From positions 188,105 to 252,104 of the forward strand of contig NZ_DBBS01000014.1 of assembly GCF_002292295.1 (NCBI RefSeq): a DNA stretch of 64,000 bases, read 5' to 3'. Positions 57,027-64,000 of the stretch are shown here, piece after piece (position 1 is the stretch's first letter; each line of letters begins with the position of its first letter). The translations under genes were made by a program, and so were the position numbers. This DNA is from Sphingomonas sp. UBA978 (GTDB lineage: Bacteria > Pseudomonadota > Alphaproteobacteria > Sphingomonadales > Sphingomonadaceae). The notes beneath the pieces were generated by a model. That model was not told the DNA's origin and did no database searches. It worked only from the letters and a program-made list of their open reading frames with translations.

Positions 57027-57674
57027 TCAGTTGCCCCCCTTGGCGCTGACTTGCTCGAGCGCGCCGGCGCCGGTGGCGGGTTTCTTGCGATAGGCGTCGA
57101 TCGCCTTGGTGTTCAGCGCCGTGTCCGCGACGGTGTCGGGATCGGCGCCGCGGACCAGATCGCCCGGCCGCGCGATCATCGCGGCGAGGTTGGTGTTGAT
57201 CGCGCAACCGAAGTTGGACGACGTGCTGGCGTCGAACTCGCTGCTCGAATTGCGGCTCCAGTCGGGGCAGCCAGGAACGCTCGCGCGCATCCGGCTGACG
57301 ACGACGCGCAGCGTGCCGGCGGTGACGGGTGCGCTGGTCACCGGCGTATCCTCGGACAGGAGCAGGCCGTAGCTGGCGACGACGCCCGCGATCTCGTCGC
57401 GCGCCGGGCCGTTGCCATAGCCGGTGTCGGCGCCCGCATCGATCGCGACGCGATCGCCGAAGCCGAGGTGCATGGCGTTCATCCAGCCGGCGAGGCGGCG
57501 TTTCTCGCCCGGGGCGAGACGGCCGCCAGTTGTGGCGAGGTCGAGCGCATAGTCGTGGCTGGTCACGACCGGCTGATGGACCGATTCCACCCCGCGGTTT
57601 TCGGTACCCATGCAGCCGCCGAGCAGCAGCGCCGGTGCGGCGAGCGTGGCAAGGAGGATCGAACGCTTGGTCAT
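57027..57674 (-). CDS. cpaD: Tad pilus lipoprotein CpaD
   Basis: The 215-residue protein (from ATG 57674, preceded by GAAGGA) has a lipoprotein signal with LLLGGCMGTENR. The C-terminal NFGCAINTNLAAMIARPGDL is the CpaD signature. It assists the secretin in the outer membrane. Earlier in-frame ATGs at 57698 and 57683 exist, the first overlapping the cpaC stop. Confidence 0.9.
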   Translation of the reverse strand: MTKRSILLATLAAPALLLGGCMGTENRGVESVHQPVVTSHDYALDLATTGGRLAPGEKRRLAGWMNAMHLGFGDRVAIDAGADTGYGNGPARDEIAGVVASYGLLLSEDTPVTSAPVTAGTLRVVVSRMRASVPGCPDWSRNSSSEFDASTSSNFGCAINTNLAAMIARPGDLVRGADPDTVADTALNTKAIDAYRKKPATGAGALEQVSAKGGN

Positions 57675-57697
57675 CGCAGCCATGTCCTTCGCAGACA

Positions 57698-59260
57698 TCA
57701 GTTGGAGAAGCCGGGTGCGGGCGCCGCACCCTTCTTCTTCGAAGAGGAACGGGGATCCGCGGTGACGACGGGCACGTCGCGGCGCGGCACGGCGGGCACG
57801 GTCGCGACCGCCCCCAGCGCCGGCGCGGGGCCGGAACGGCCGGGCACCATCGTCGGCACCGGCCGCGGGCCGCCACCGCCGCTGCCGAGCTCGCCCATCA
57901 GGATGCGCGCGGCGTCGCCGGGTGCACGATAGCCGTCGTGCGGCAGCGCGATCTGCGACGGGCTGTTCACCGGCTTCACCAGATAGGGCGTGATGATGAT
58001 GACCAGCTCGGTCTCGTTGCGCTGGAAGCTATTCGACCGGAACAGCGATCCGATGATCGGAAGGTCGCCGAGGAAGGGCGTCTTGTCGATCGAGTTGTTG
58101 TGGCTGTTCTGGAGCAGGCCGCCGATCATCATGCTCTGGCCCGAGCCCAGTTCCAGCGTCGTTTCGACCCGGCGGCTGGTGAGGCCGGGAACGCGCGTGC
58201 CGTTGAGCGTCACCGCGTTGGAATAGTCGAGCTGCGACACCTCCGGACGGACCCGCAATGAGATGCGACCATCCGACAGCACCGTCGGCGTGTAGGCGAG
58301 GCTGACGCCATATTGCTTGAATTCGACCGACACGGCGCCAAGCCCCTGCGCGATCGGGATCGGGACTTCGCCGCCCGCGAGGAAGGTGCCGGTTTCGCCA
58401 GACAGCGCGGTCAGGTTGGGGTTGGCGAGCGTCGTGACCTGTCCGGTGGTTTCACCCAGATCGATCGCCGACAGCAGGTCGAGGCCGAACAGCTTGCCGG
58501 CAAGGCCGAGCGTCGACCCGGCGCCCTTCGTGATGATGCTGCCGCCGGACGGCGCGGTGGTGAAGCCGACGCCGAGCGGACCGCCCGGCGAGAACGTCGT
58601 GCCGCCGCCGGAGCCGCGGGCGATGCCGAACTGGAAGCCGCCGGTCGCATCGACCGAGGCAAGGTTGACGCCGACGTTCTTGATGAAGCTCCGGCTCACC
58701 TCGGCAACGCGAACCTGCAGGTTGACCTGCAACGGCGTGGCGGTGCGCAGGCGCGAGAGCACCTTGGTCGCGTCGCCGACATAGGCCTGGACCAGCCGTT
58801 CCGCCTCCGCCGCGTCACCCGGCCCGGCGACGGTGCCGGTGAGCAGCACGAGGCCGTTCATCGGCGTCGCGGTCAGCTGCGCATCGGGCATCGCCAGCTG
58901 TAGCATCGCGTCGATCGAATCGAGGTTCTGGCCGACCCGGACGGTGGTCGCATAGACGACCGCGCCGCTCCGCGTGGTGGCGGAGATCGTCGTCTCGCCG
59001 GTCTTCTTGCCGTAGATGTAGAGCTGCGTCGGCGAGCGGACCTGGACATCGGCGATCGTCTCGTCGGCGATGAACACGTCGCTCATCGGCCGGGCGAGCG
59101 TGACGAGCCGGCCACGACCGGTGTTGATCTGGACGACCGACGAGCTGCCGATCGCGGTGCTGCGGCCGGCCGGCCGGGCATCCGCCATCCCGGCGATCGC
59201 CGCGGCGGCGAGCGCGGCCGCGAGCGCCGCGCCGTTCAGGGACGCAAAGGTGGTGCGCAT
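57698..59260 (-). CDS. cpaC: Tad pilus secretin CpaC/RcpA
   Basis: The 520-residue outer-membrane secretin has a signal peptide (ALAAALAAAAIAGMADARPA). A BON/secretin-N region follows, with VAEVSRSFIKNVGVNLASVD, and a GspD-type C-terminal domain (FLAGGEVPIPIAQGLGAVSV, then EFKQYGVSLAYTPTVLSDGR). The FLGDLPIIGSLFRSNSFQRN segment is diagnostic. It forms the pore for Flp pili. It begins one base after cpaB ends. Confidence 0.95.
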   Translation of the reverse strand: MRTTFASLNGAALAAALAAAAIAGMADARPAGRSTAIGSSSVVQINTGRGRLVTLARPMSDVFIADETIADVQVRSPTQLYIYGKKTGETTISATTRSGAVVYATTVRVGQNLDSIDAMLQLAMPDAQLTATPMNGLVLLTGTVAGPGDAAEAERLVQAYVGDATKVLSRLRTATPLQVNLQVRVAEVSRSFIKNVGVNLASVDATGGFQFGIARGSGGGTTFSPGGPLGVGFTTAPSGGSIITKGAGSTLGLAGKLFGLDLLSAIDLGETTGQVTTLANPNLTALSGETGTFLAGGEVPIPIAQGLGAVSVEFKQYGVSLAYTPTVLSDGRISLRVRPEVSQLDYSNAVTLNGTRVPGLTSRRVETTLELGSGQSMMIGGLLQNSHNNSIDKTPFLGDLPIIGSLFRSNSFQRNETELVIIITPYLVKPVNSPSQIALPHDGYRAPGDAARILMGELGSGGGGPRPVPTMVPGRSGPAPALGAVATVPAVPRRDVPVVTADPRSSSKKKGAAPAPGFSN

Positions 59261-59261
59261 C

Positions 59262-60293
59262 TTAATTCTTCCCCCCGACCGGAACCACGGTCACGCTGTT
59301 GCCGCGCGCGATGCGCACGACGGGGCCCTGGATCGCGGCGGGTGCCGCGCCGGGCGTGGCAGTGCCGGCCATCGGCACGCCGGACATCGAGTCGCTGGCC
59401 TTCGCCGGCACCGTGCTGCGCTGGAAGCGCGAGACGTCGCCGCCGGTGGCGAAGCTGGCGCTGCCGACCTGCGGCTGCGTCGCGACGCGGAGCATCATCG
59501 CCTTTTCGGCCTTGGGATCGCCATTCGCCACCGAGACGGCGCCGCTGGCGATCGCTTCCTCGAGCTCGGACGAATTGTCGGCGAGCGCGCGCAGCGACAG
59601 CGACAGTTCGCCGAGCGTGCGCGCGACCGCGAGCTGCTCCGCCATCTTCGGCGTCGCCTCCAGCGTCACCGTCGAGAAGGTGCTGACCCGGCTCTTGCCG
59701 TCCTCGCCTACCGTATTGTCGGTGCGCTGGTCGGTGGCGAGCACGCGGACGTTGCGCATGATCGTCTCCGACACCTTGAGCGGCTGGCCTTCGCCACCGC
59801 CGGCGACGGTCTGCGTCAGGACGAGGTCGATGCGATCGCCCGGAAAGACGAAGCCCGCGACCGCGGCCTGGCTGGACACGCTGACGGTGACCGCCCGCAT
59901 CCCCGGCCCGAGCGCTGCCGCCAGGAAGCCACGGTCGCCGGGCGAGACGAGCGCGCCCTTGGTGACCGGCTGGCCGGCGGTGACCGCGTTGCGGACCACC
60001 GTGCCGAGCAGCTTGCTGAGGTCGGTGCCGGCCTTCAGGTAATAGGCGCCGTCGACCAGCTCCTGCGGCCACGGCTGGAACTTCAGCGCGGTCGCATCGA
60101 GGATGGTGCCGACCGGCAGTGCGCGGGTCGCGACCAGCACTTCGGGACCGGTGACCGGCGGCGGCGCGACGGGCTGTCCCATCGCGGCGGCCTGCGGCGC
60201 CGAGGACCCTGCGATGAGGGTGCGGGCGAAGAATGCCGTGATGCCGGCCACGAACAACGCGCCCACCAGCAAAACGATCTTGCGACTATCCAT
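59262..60293 (-). CDS. cpaB: Tad pilus assembly protein CpaB/RcpC
   Basis: The 343-residue protein has an N-terminal membrane segment (KIVLLVGALFVAGITAFFAR). A SAF domain follows (EVLVATRALPVGTILDATAL), then the RcpC/CpaB-type region VSVSSQAAVAGFVFPGDRID. It supports the secretin in the periplasm, possibly by binding peptidoglycan. It follows cpaA by 78 bases. Confidence 0.94.
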   Translation of the reverse strand: MDSRKIVLLVGALFVAGITAFFARTLIAGSSAPQAAAMGQPVAPPPVTGPEVLVATRALPVGTILDATALKFQPWPQELVDGAYYLKAGTDLSKLLGTVVRNAVTAGQPVTKGALVSPGDRGFLAAALGPGMRAVTVSVSSQAAVAGFVFPGDRIDLVLTQTVAGGGEGQPLKVSETIMRNVRVLATDQRTDNTVGEDGKSRVSTFSTVTLEATPKMAEQLAVARTLGELSLSLRALADNSSELEEAIASGAVSVANGDPKAEKAMMLRVATQPQVGSASFATGGDVSRFQRSTVPAKASDSMSGVPMAGTATPGAAPAAIQGPVVRIARGNSVTVVPVGGKN

Positions 60294-60371
60294 GTCTCAT
60301 CGGGCCTTTCAGCGCACCGGTGTTGAACCTGCGCTAATCATTGGTTCTAAGTGGTTAAAATCCGGTTCGTT

Positions 60372-60818
60372 TCATTGCGGCGCGAGCGTCGCCGGCAGCG
60401 CCAGCAGCGCCGCGGCGGCGATCGCGACGCCATAGGGAACCTCGATCGCGCCGATTCGCCGTTCCCAGCGCCGCTCCAGCATCAGCGCGACCGTGATCGC
60501 GCCGCCGAGCACCGACATCACCACCAGCATCTGGAGCAGCCCGCCAAGCGGCAGCCACAGCGCGAGCGCGGCGATCATCTTGACGTCGCCGCCGCCCATC
60601 CATCCGCAGGCGAAGGCGCCGACGAACACGGCGAAGACGATGCCTGCGACGAGCAGCTGGATACCGACCTCGCCCCAGCCGAGGCCGTTCGCCCACCACC
60701 ACAAAGGCGCGAGCAGCGCGATGGCGGCGTTCTTCCCATTGGCGATCTCACGCGTGCGGACGTCCTCGATCCCCGCCGACAGCAGCAGCGCGGCAAGGAT
60801 GACGACCAGCGCCACCAT
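60372..60818 (-). CDS. cpaA: Prepilin peptidase CpaA (A24 family)
   Basis: The 148-residue aspartic protease is the small form used in Tad systems, with several membrane helices. The active-site aspartates lie in AGIEDVRTREIANG and GGGDVKMIAALALW. It cleaves the leader from Flp pilins. Two starts are possible, at 60818 (MVALVVILAA, with GGGACA about nine bases upstream) and 60839 (MGWDNLSM). No pilin gene is present between it and the window edge, so the pilin must lie elsewhere. Confidence 0.9.
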   Translation of the reverse strand: MVALVVILAALLLSAGIEDVRTREIANGKNAAIALLAPLWWWANGLGWGEVGIQLLVAGIVFAVFVGAFACGWMGGGDVKMIAALALWLPLGGLLQMLVVMSVLGGAITVALMLERRWERRIGAIEVPYGVAIAAAALLALPATLAPQ

Positions 60819-60891
60819 AGAAAGATTGTCCCACCCCATCGGACGGAACAGGTAGACGCGATGGCTTGCGAAAACGTAACCATCCGGGAAG

Positions 60892-61836
60892 ATGACCGAT
60901 CCCGTCAGCCTGCGCCGCGACATGGCGGCCGAATCGCGCCTGTCCCGCTGGGTCGCGCCCGATGGCTGGTCGCATCGGCGGTTCGACTGGCCGCACCCCG
61001 AGTCGCGGGGGCGCATCCTCGTCCAGGGCGGACGCGCCGACATCATCGAAAAGTATCTGGAGACGATCGCGCACCTGCACGGGCAGCGCTGGTCGGTGAC
61101 CGCGTTCGACTGGCGCGGGCAGGGCGGGTCGGGGCGGCTCGGCGCCGATCCGCATGTCGGCCATGCCGCCAGCTTCGATCCCTGGGTCGCGGACCTCACC
61201 GCCTTCTGGCAGGCGTGGCGTAGCGAGGGAAAGGGCGAGGAAGCAGGGCCGGCGATGCTGCTGGCGCATTCGATGGGCGGCCATCTGGCGCTGCGTGCGA
61301 TGCTGGACGGCGGGGTCGATCCCGATGCCGCGGTGCTGGTCGCGCCGATGGTTGGCGTGCGTTCGCCGCTTGGCGCGGGGGCCGGGCTGCGCGTCGCGCG
61401 GCTGATGACGCGGCTCGGCGACCCGGCGCGCGGCGCGTGGAGGGTGCGCGACGACGCGAAGTCCGCGGGCCATCGCGAACGATTGCTCACCCATTCGCGC
61501 GAGCGTTATGCGGACGAGGCATTCTGGTATGCGCGCGATCCGTCGCTGCTGCTCGGTCCGCCGAGCTGGGCCTGGGTGCTGGAGGCGTTCGTCTCGGGCG
61601 CGCGGTTGCAGGCCGATCCGCGCCTCGCGACGCTGACGACGCCGATCCTGATGCTGGTCGCCGACGCCGACGGGCTGGTCGACAGCGGTGCGGCTGTGCG
61701 GCTGGCGGGCAGGCTGCCGCATGCCGAGCTGGTGCGCTTCGGCCCCGAATCGGCGCATGAGATCCTGCGCGAGGACGATGCGGTGCGGCTGCGCGCCTAT
61801 GGACTGATCGACGCTTTTCTGGACGGACATGCATGA
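60892..61836 (+). CDS. Alpha/beta hydrolase (lysophospholipase-like)
   Basis: The 314-residue cytoplasmic-looking enzyme has the nucleophile elbow LLAHSMGGHLALRAML, an aspartate in LMLVADADGLVDS and a histidine in PESAHEILRE, giving a full Ser-Asp-His triad. It resembles PldB-like lysophospholipases and monoacylglycerol lipases. The elbow AHSMGG is a small variation on GHSMGG. It overlaps the next gene by ATGA, so the two are expressed together. The exact substrate is unknown. Confidence 0.9.
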   Translation: MTDPVSLRRDMAAESRLSRWVAPDGWSHRRFDWPHPESRGRILVQGGRADIIEKYLETIAHLHGQRWSVTAFDWRGQGGSGRLGADPHVGHAASFDPWVADLTAFWQAWRSEGKGEEAGPAMLLAHSMGGHLALRAMLDGGVDPDAAVLVAPMVGVRSPLGAGAGLRVARLMTRLGDPARGAWRVRDDAKSAGHRERLLTHSRERYADEAFWYARDPSLLLGPPSWAWVLEAFVSGARLQADPRLATLTTPILMLVADADGLVDSGAAVRLAGRLPHAELVRFGPESAHEILREDDAVRLRAYGLIDAFLDGHA

Positions 61837-62921
61837 CCTACGACATCGCCATCGTCGGCGCGGGGATCGCCGGGGCCAGCCTCGCCGCCGCGGTCGCGCC
61901 GCATGCGCGCGTGCTGCTGCTCGAGGCGGAGGATCAGGCGGGCTATCACGCGACCGGGCGCTCGGCGGCCTTCTGGTCGGAAACCTATGGCGGTCCGGGC
62001 ATCCAGCCGCTGACCAGCGCATCGGAGGCGGCGCTGCGCGACGGCGGATTCCTGCAGCCGCTCGGTTCGCTGCACATCGGCCGGGCGGAGGATGCGGCCA
62101 AGATAGACGCGTTCCTCGCGGCGTTCGAGGGGACGGCGGTGGCGCTGGCGCGGGTCGACCCGGCCGCCTTCATCCCCGGGCTGCGGCCCGAATGGACGCT
62201 GGGCGTGCAGGAGCCGAGCTGCGCCTATATCGACGTCGCCGCCCTGCATGCCGCGTATCTGGCGACGGTGCGCCGGGCGGGCGGGACGATCGCGACGCGG
62301 GCGGGCCTGGAGGGGGCGGAGCGCGCGGACGGCGTGTGGACGATTGCGACGCCGTCGGGCACGTATCGCGCGGCGGTGCTGGTCGATGCGGCGGGCGCCT
62401 GGGCCGATCCGATCGCCGCGCGGGTCGGCGCCGCGCCGATCGGCATCCAGCCCTATCGGCGGACGATCGCGCAGATCCGCACCGATCCCGCCTCCACCGA
62501 TGCGTTGCCGCATGTCGCCGACATATCGGGGCGCTTCTACTTCAAGCCCGAATCGGGCGGCCGGCTGTGGCTGAGCCCGCATGACGAGACGCCGGTCGAC
62601 CCCTGCGACGCCGCGCCCGAGGAACTGGATGTCGCGATCGCGATCGACCGGTTCGAACAGGTGGTCGACTGGCGCGTCGCGGCGGTCGAGCGCAGCTGGG
62701 CGGGGCTGCGCAGCTTCGCGCCCGACCGGTTGCCGGTCTACGGGTTCGATGCGCGGGTGCCGGGCTTCTTCTGGTGCGCGGGGCAGGGCGGCTTCGGTAT
62801 CCAGACCGCGCCCGCGGGCGCCGCGGTGGCGGCGAGCCTGTTGCTCGGCCGGCCGTTGCCGGACGGATTCGAAGGCGTCGATCCGGAGCGCTACAGCCCG
62901 GCGCGGTTCGCGCGGGAATAG
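61833..62921 (+). CDS. FAD-dependent oxidoreductase (DAO family)
   Basis: The 362-residue flavoenzyme has the dinucleotide motif DIAIVGAGIAGASLAAAVA, followed by VLLLEAEDQAGYHATGRSAA and a central VDAAGAWADPIAARVG. The C-terminal FFWCAGQGGFGIQTAPAG completes a D-amino-acid oxidase/glycine oxidase fold. It may act on D-amino acids, sarcosine or similar amines. It is coupled to the upstream hydrolase gene; no other catabolic gene is nearby. Confidence 0.9.
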   Translation: MTYDIAIVGAGIAGASLAAAVAPHARVLLLEAEDQAGYHATGRSAAFWSETYGGPGIQPLTSASEAALRDGGFLQPLGSLHIGRAEDAAKIDAFLAAFEGTAVALARVDPAAFIPGLRPEWTLGVQEPSCAYIDVAALHAAYLATVRRAGGTIATRAGLEGAERADGVWTIATPSGTYRAAVLVDAAGAWADPIAARVGAAPIGIQPYRRTIAQIRTDPASTDALPHVADISGRFYFKPESGGRLWLSPHDETPVDPCDAAPEELDVAIAIDRFEQVVDWRVAAVERSWAGLRSFAPDRLPVYGFDARVPGFFWCAGQGGFGIQTAPAGAAVAASLLLGRPLPDGFEGVDPERYSPARFARE

Positions 62922-62980
62922 GCTGGCGTGCGAAGCGGATGCTGCTAACCTCGTGGGATCGCCACGAGAAGGAGCAGGAC

Positions 62981-63154
62981 ATGCCGCACAAGTTCGTGAT
63001 CGAGAAGAACAAGGCCGGCGATTACGTCGCCAAGTTCAAGCACAACAGCGAATTGATCTGGTGGACCGAAGGCTATGAGAGCCGCGCCTCCGCGCGCAAT
63101 GCCATCGCCTCGATCCTGAAGAACGGGCCGGAGGCGCCGGTCGAGGAAACGTGA
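62981..63154 (+). CDS. DUF1508 (YegP-like) small protein
   Basis: The 57-residue protein has the single-repeat DUF1508 pattern: KFVIEKNKAGDYVAKFKHNS, then WTEGYESRASARNAIASI. The family is small, abundant and of unknown role. AAGGAG lies nine bases before the ATG. It stands 59 bases after the DAO gene. Confidence 0.9.
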   Translation: MPHKFVIEKNKAGDYVAKFKHNSELIWWTEGYESRASARNAIASILKNGPEAPVEET

Positions 63155-63187
63155 GGGGGGCGTGCATTCGCGCGTGACCCGTCGGGA

Positions 63188-63210
63188 CTGAGCCGCCGGG
63201 ACGGGCTCAG
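63188..63210. repeat. Short CTGAGCC hairpin
   Basis: CTGAGCC (63188-63194) pairs with GGCTCAG (63204-63210) between the DUF1508 gene and the convergent rnhA stop. It has the same wording as the arm of the repeat at 4034-4122. It could stop either transcript, though no T-run is present. Confidence 0.55.
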
Positions 63211-63231
63211 GGCGGACCGGTCAGCGCGCCG

Positions 63232-63681
63232 TCACACCGTGCCGCGGCCCGCCGCGACGGCGGCGTCGCTCGCCAGCTTGTCGACGCGTTCGTTGTCGGC
63301 GTTGCCGGCATGGCCCTTGACCCAGATCCATTCGATGTCGTGCTTCTGCGTCTCGGCGAACAGCGCCTGCCAGAGTTCGGCGTTCTTCACCGGCTTCTTG
63401 TCGGCGGTGCGCCAGCCGTTCTTGCGCCAGCCGTGGATCCAGCGGGTCAGGCCGTCCATCACGTACTTGCTGTCGGTCGACAGCCGGATCTTGCACGGCC
63501 GGGTCAGCACGCGCAGCGCCTCGATGGCCGCGGTCAGCTCCATCCGGTTGTTGGTGGTCAGCCGGTAACCAGCCGTGAACTCCTTCCGGTGTCCGCCCCA
63601 TTCCAAAATGGCGCCATAGCCCCCTGGACCCGGATTGCCCGAGGCCCCACCATCGGTATGGACGACCACTGGATCAGCCAT
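63232..63681 (-). CDS. rnhA: Ribonuclease HI
   Basis: The 149-residue enzyme degrades RNA in RNA:DNA hybrids. The four catalytic acidic residues are visible in VVVHTDGGASGNPGPGG (Asp), NNRMELTAAIEAL (Glu), IRLSTDSKYVMDG (Asp) and NADNERVDKLA (Asp). The last two-thirds has the GC-rich codon use of the window. The first 35-40 codons use many A/T-ending codons (GCT, GAT, CCA, GGT, ATT, TTG, GAA, GGA), like marC upstream, suggesting a mosaic gene. Its start overlaps the end of marC by eight bases. Confidence 0.94.
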   Translation of the reverse strand: MADPVVVHTDGGASGNPGPGGYGAILEWGGHRKEFTAGYRLTTNNRMELTAAIEALRVLTRPCKIRLSTDSKYVMDGLTRWIHGWRKNGWRTADKKPVKNAELWQALFAETQKHDIEWIWVKGHAGNADNERVDKLASDAAVAAGRGTV

Positions 63682-64000
63682 GGACTTGAAAGAGCATGGC
63701 CGCGTTGGCAGAAAAGAGCTTAACGGCAATGGCCAATAGGATGATGCCAAACACCTTTTGAAGGACGGCAATGCCCCCCTCACCCAACATCCGCTCAATG
63801 CGACCCGTCAAACGCAACACGAAATACACCAAGGCCATGTTCACCAGAATGGCCAGCGCAATGTTGATGGCGGCATACTCGGCCCTCAACGAAATGATGG
63901 AGGTCATGCTGCCTGCCCCCGCAATCAGTGGAAAAGCAACAGGCACGATGGTCGCTGTTTTCATGGACTCTGGCGACTGTTTGAACAAGGTGATGCCCAG
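63674..64000 (-). CDS. MarC-family membrane protein, 5' end outside window
   Basis: The visible C-terminal 108 residues include TIVPVAFPLIAGAGSMTSII and the membrane segments AINIALAILVNMALVYFVLR and VFGIILLAIAVKLFSAN, which fit the MarC family of inner-membrane proteins (function unclear). GEGGIAVLQKVFG is a typical loop. The wording, particularly FPLIAGAGSMTSIISLRAEY, reminds me of Bacteroidota homologues. Codon use is clearly lower in G+C than anywhere else in the window. The gene runs into the window edge. Confidence 0.85.
   Translation of the reverse strand: MGITLFKQSPESMKTATIVPVAFPLIAGAGSMTSIISLRAEYAAINIALAILVNMALVYFVLRLTGRIERMLGEGGIAVLQKVFGIILLAIAVKLFSANAAMLFQVHG

Noticed and set aside
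60294..60371. Possible CtrA box upstream of cpaB (GGTTAAA wording)
   Set aside because: Only one TTAA half-site is present; the second half at the required seven-base spacing reads GAAC.

Overview
The window looks like chromosomal DNA from a sphingomonad-type alphaproteobacterium (Sphingomonas or a close relative). The support is very high G+C with strongly GC-biased third codon positions, tightly packed short operons with ATGA/GTGA/TGATG overlaps, an EcfG-type promoter (GGAAC-N16-CGTT), an aroQ-accB-accC cluster, hflK-hflC-degP, a ThiS-ThiG fusion and several families of intergenic inverted repeats. I see no rRNA, tRNA, CRISPR array, insertion sequence or prophage.

Layout. 1-5.6 kb: tail of an unknown gene, an OPT-family transporter divergent from homoserine dehydrogenase, two secreted proteins sharing a 'VCG' motif, and a CoA-binding protein behind mrp. 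6.6-13.4 kb: membrane protease control (hflK, hflC, degP-like), a HerA-like ATPase and an M20 amidohydrolase. 13.4-22.7 kb: a 2-oxoglutarate/Fe(II) oxygenase, an M23 endopeptidase, an ErpA-like protein, exonuclease III with an outer-membrane beta protein, an M13 peptidase, an amino-acid permease with MTA phosphorylase, and a DUF2141 protein. 23.1-30.8 kb: aconitase, an L,D-transpeptidase, then poorly characterised small genes, including a DNA-binding protein with a C-terminal membrane anchor, and a phasin. 30.8-37.5 kb: a GNAT acetyltransferase and a complete tripartite RND efflux operon. 37.6-44.4 kb: a pentose-phosphate block (rpiA, tkt, tal, short gnd, two HAD phosphatases). 44.6-49.5 kb: glnB-glnA with a sigma-54-like promoter, arsC-like, aroQ-accB-accC. 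49.8-53.6 kb: the ThiS-ThiG fusion, a CsbD stress protein under an EcfG promoter, a small lipoprotein, and a ThDP enzyme. 53.7-60.8 kb: a Tad/Flp pilus operon (cpaA, B, C, D, E, tadB, tadC) with no tadA/cpaF ATPase gene. 60.9-64 kb: an alpha/beta hydrolase, a DAO oxidoreductase, a DUF1508 protein, rnhA, and a truncated marC.

The clearest oddities are the missing pilus ATPase gene, a sharp composition change inside the first third of rnhA that continues through marC to the window edge (gene transfer or assembly join), the membrane-tethered regulator cluster at 27.6-30.1 kb, and a multi-hairpin region downstream of glnA. I do not see a convincing new defence or metabolic system. The regulator cluster is the best candidate for something undescribed.
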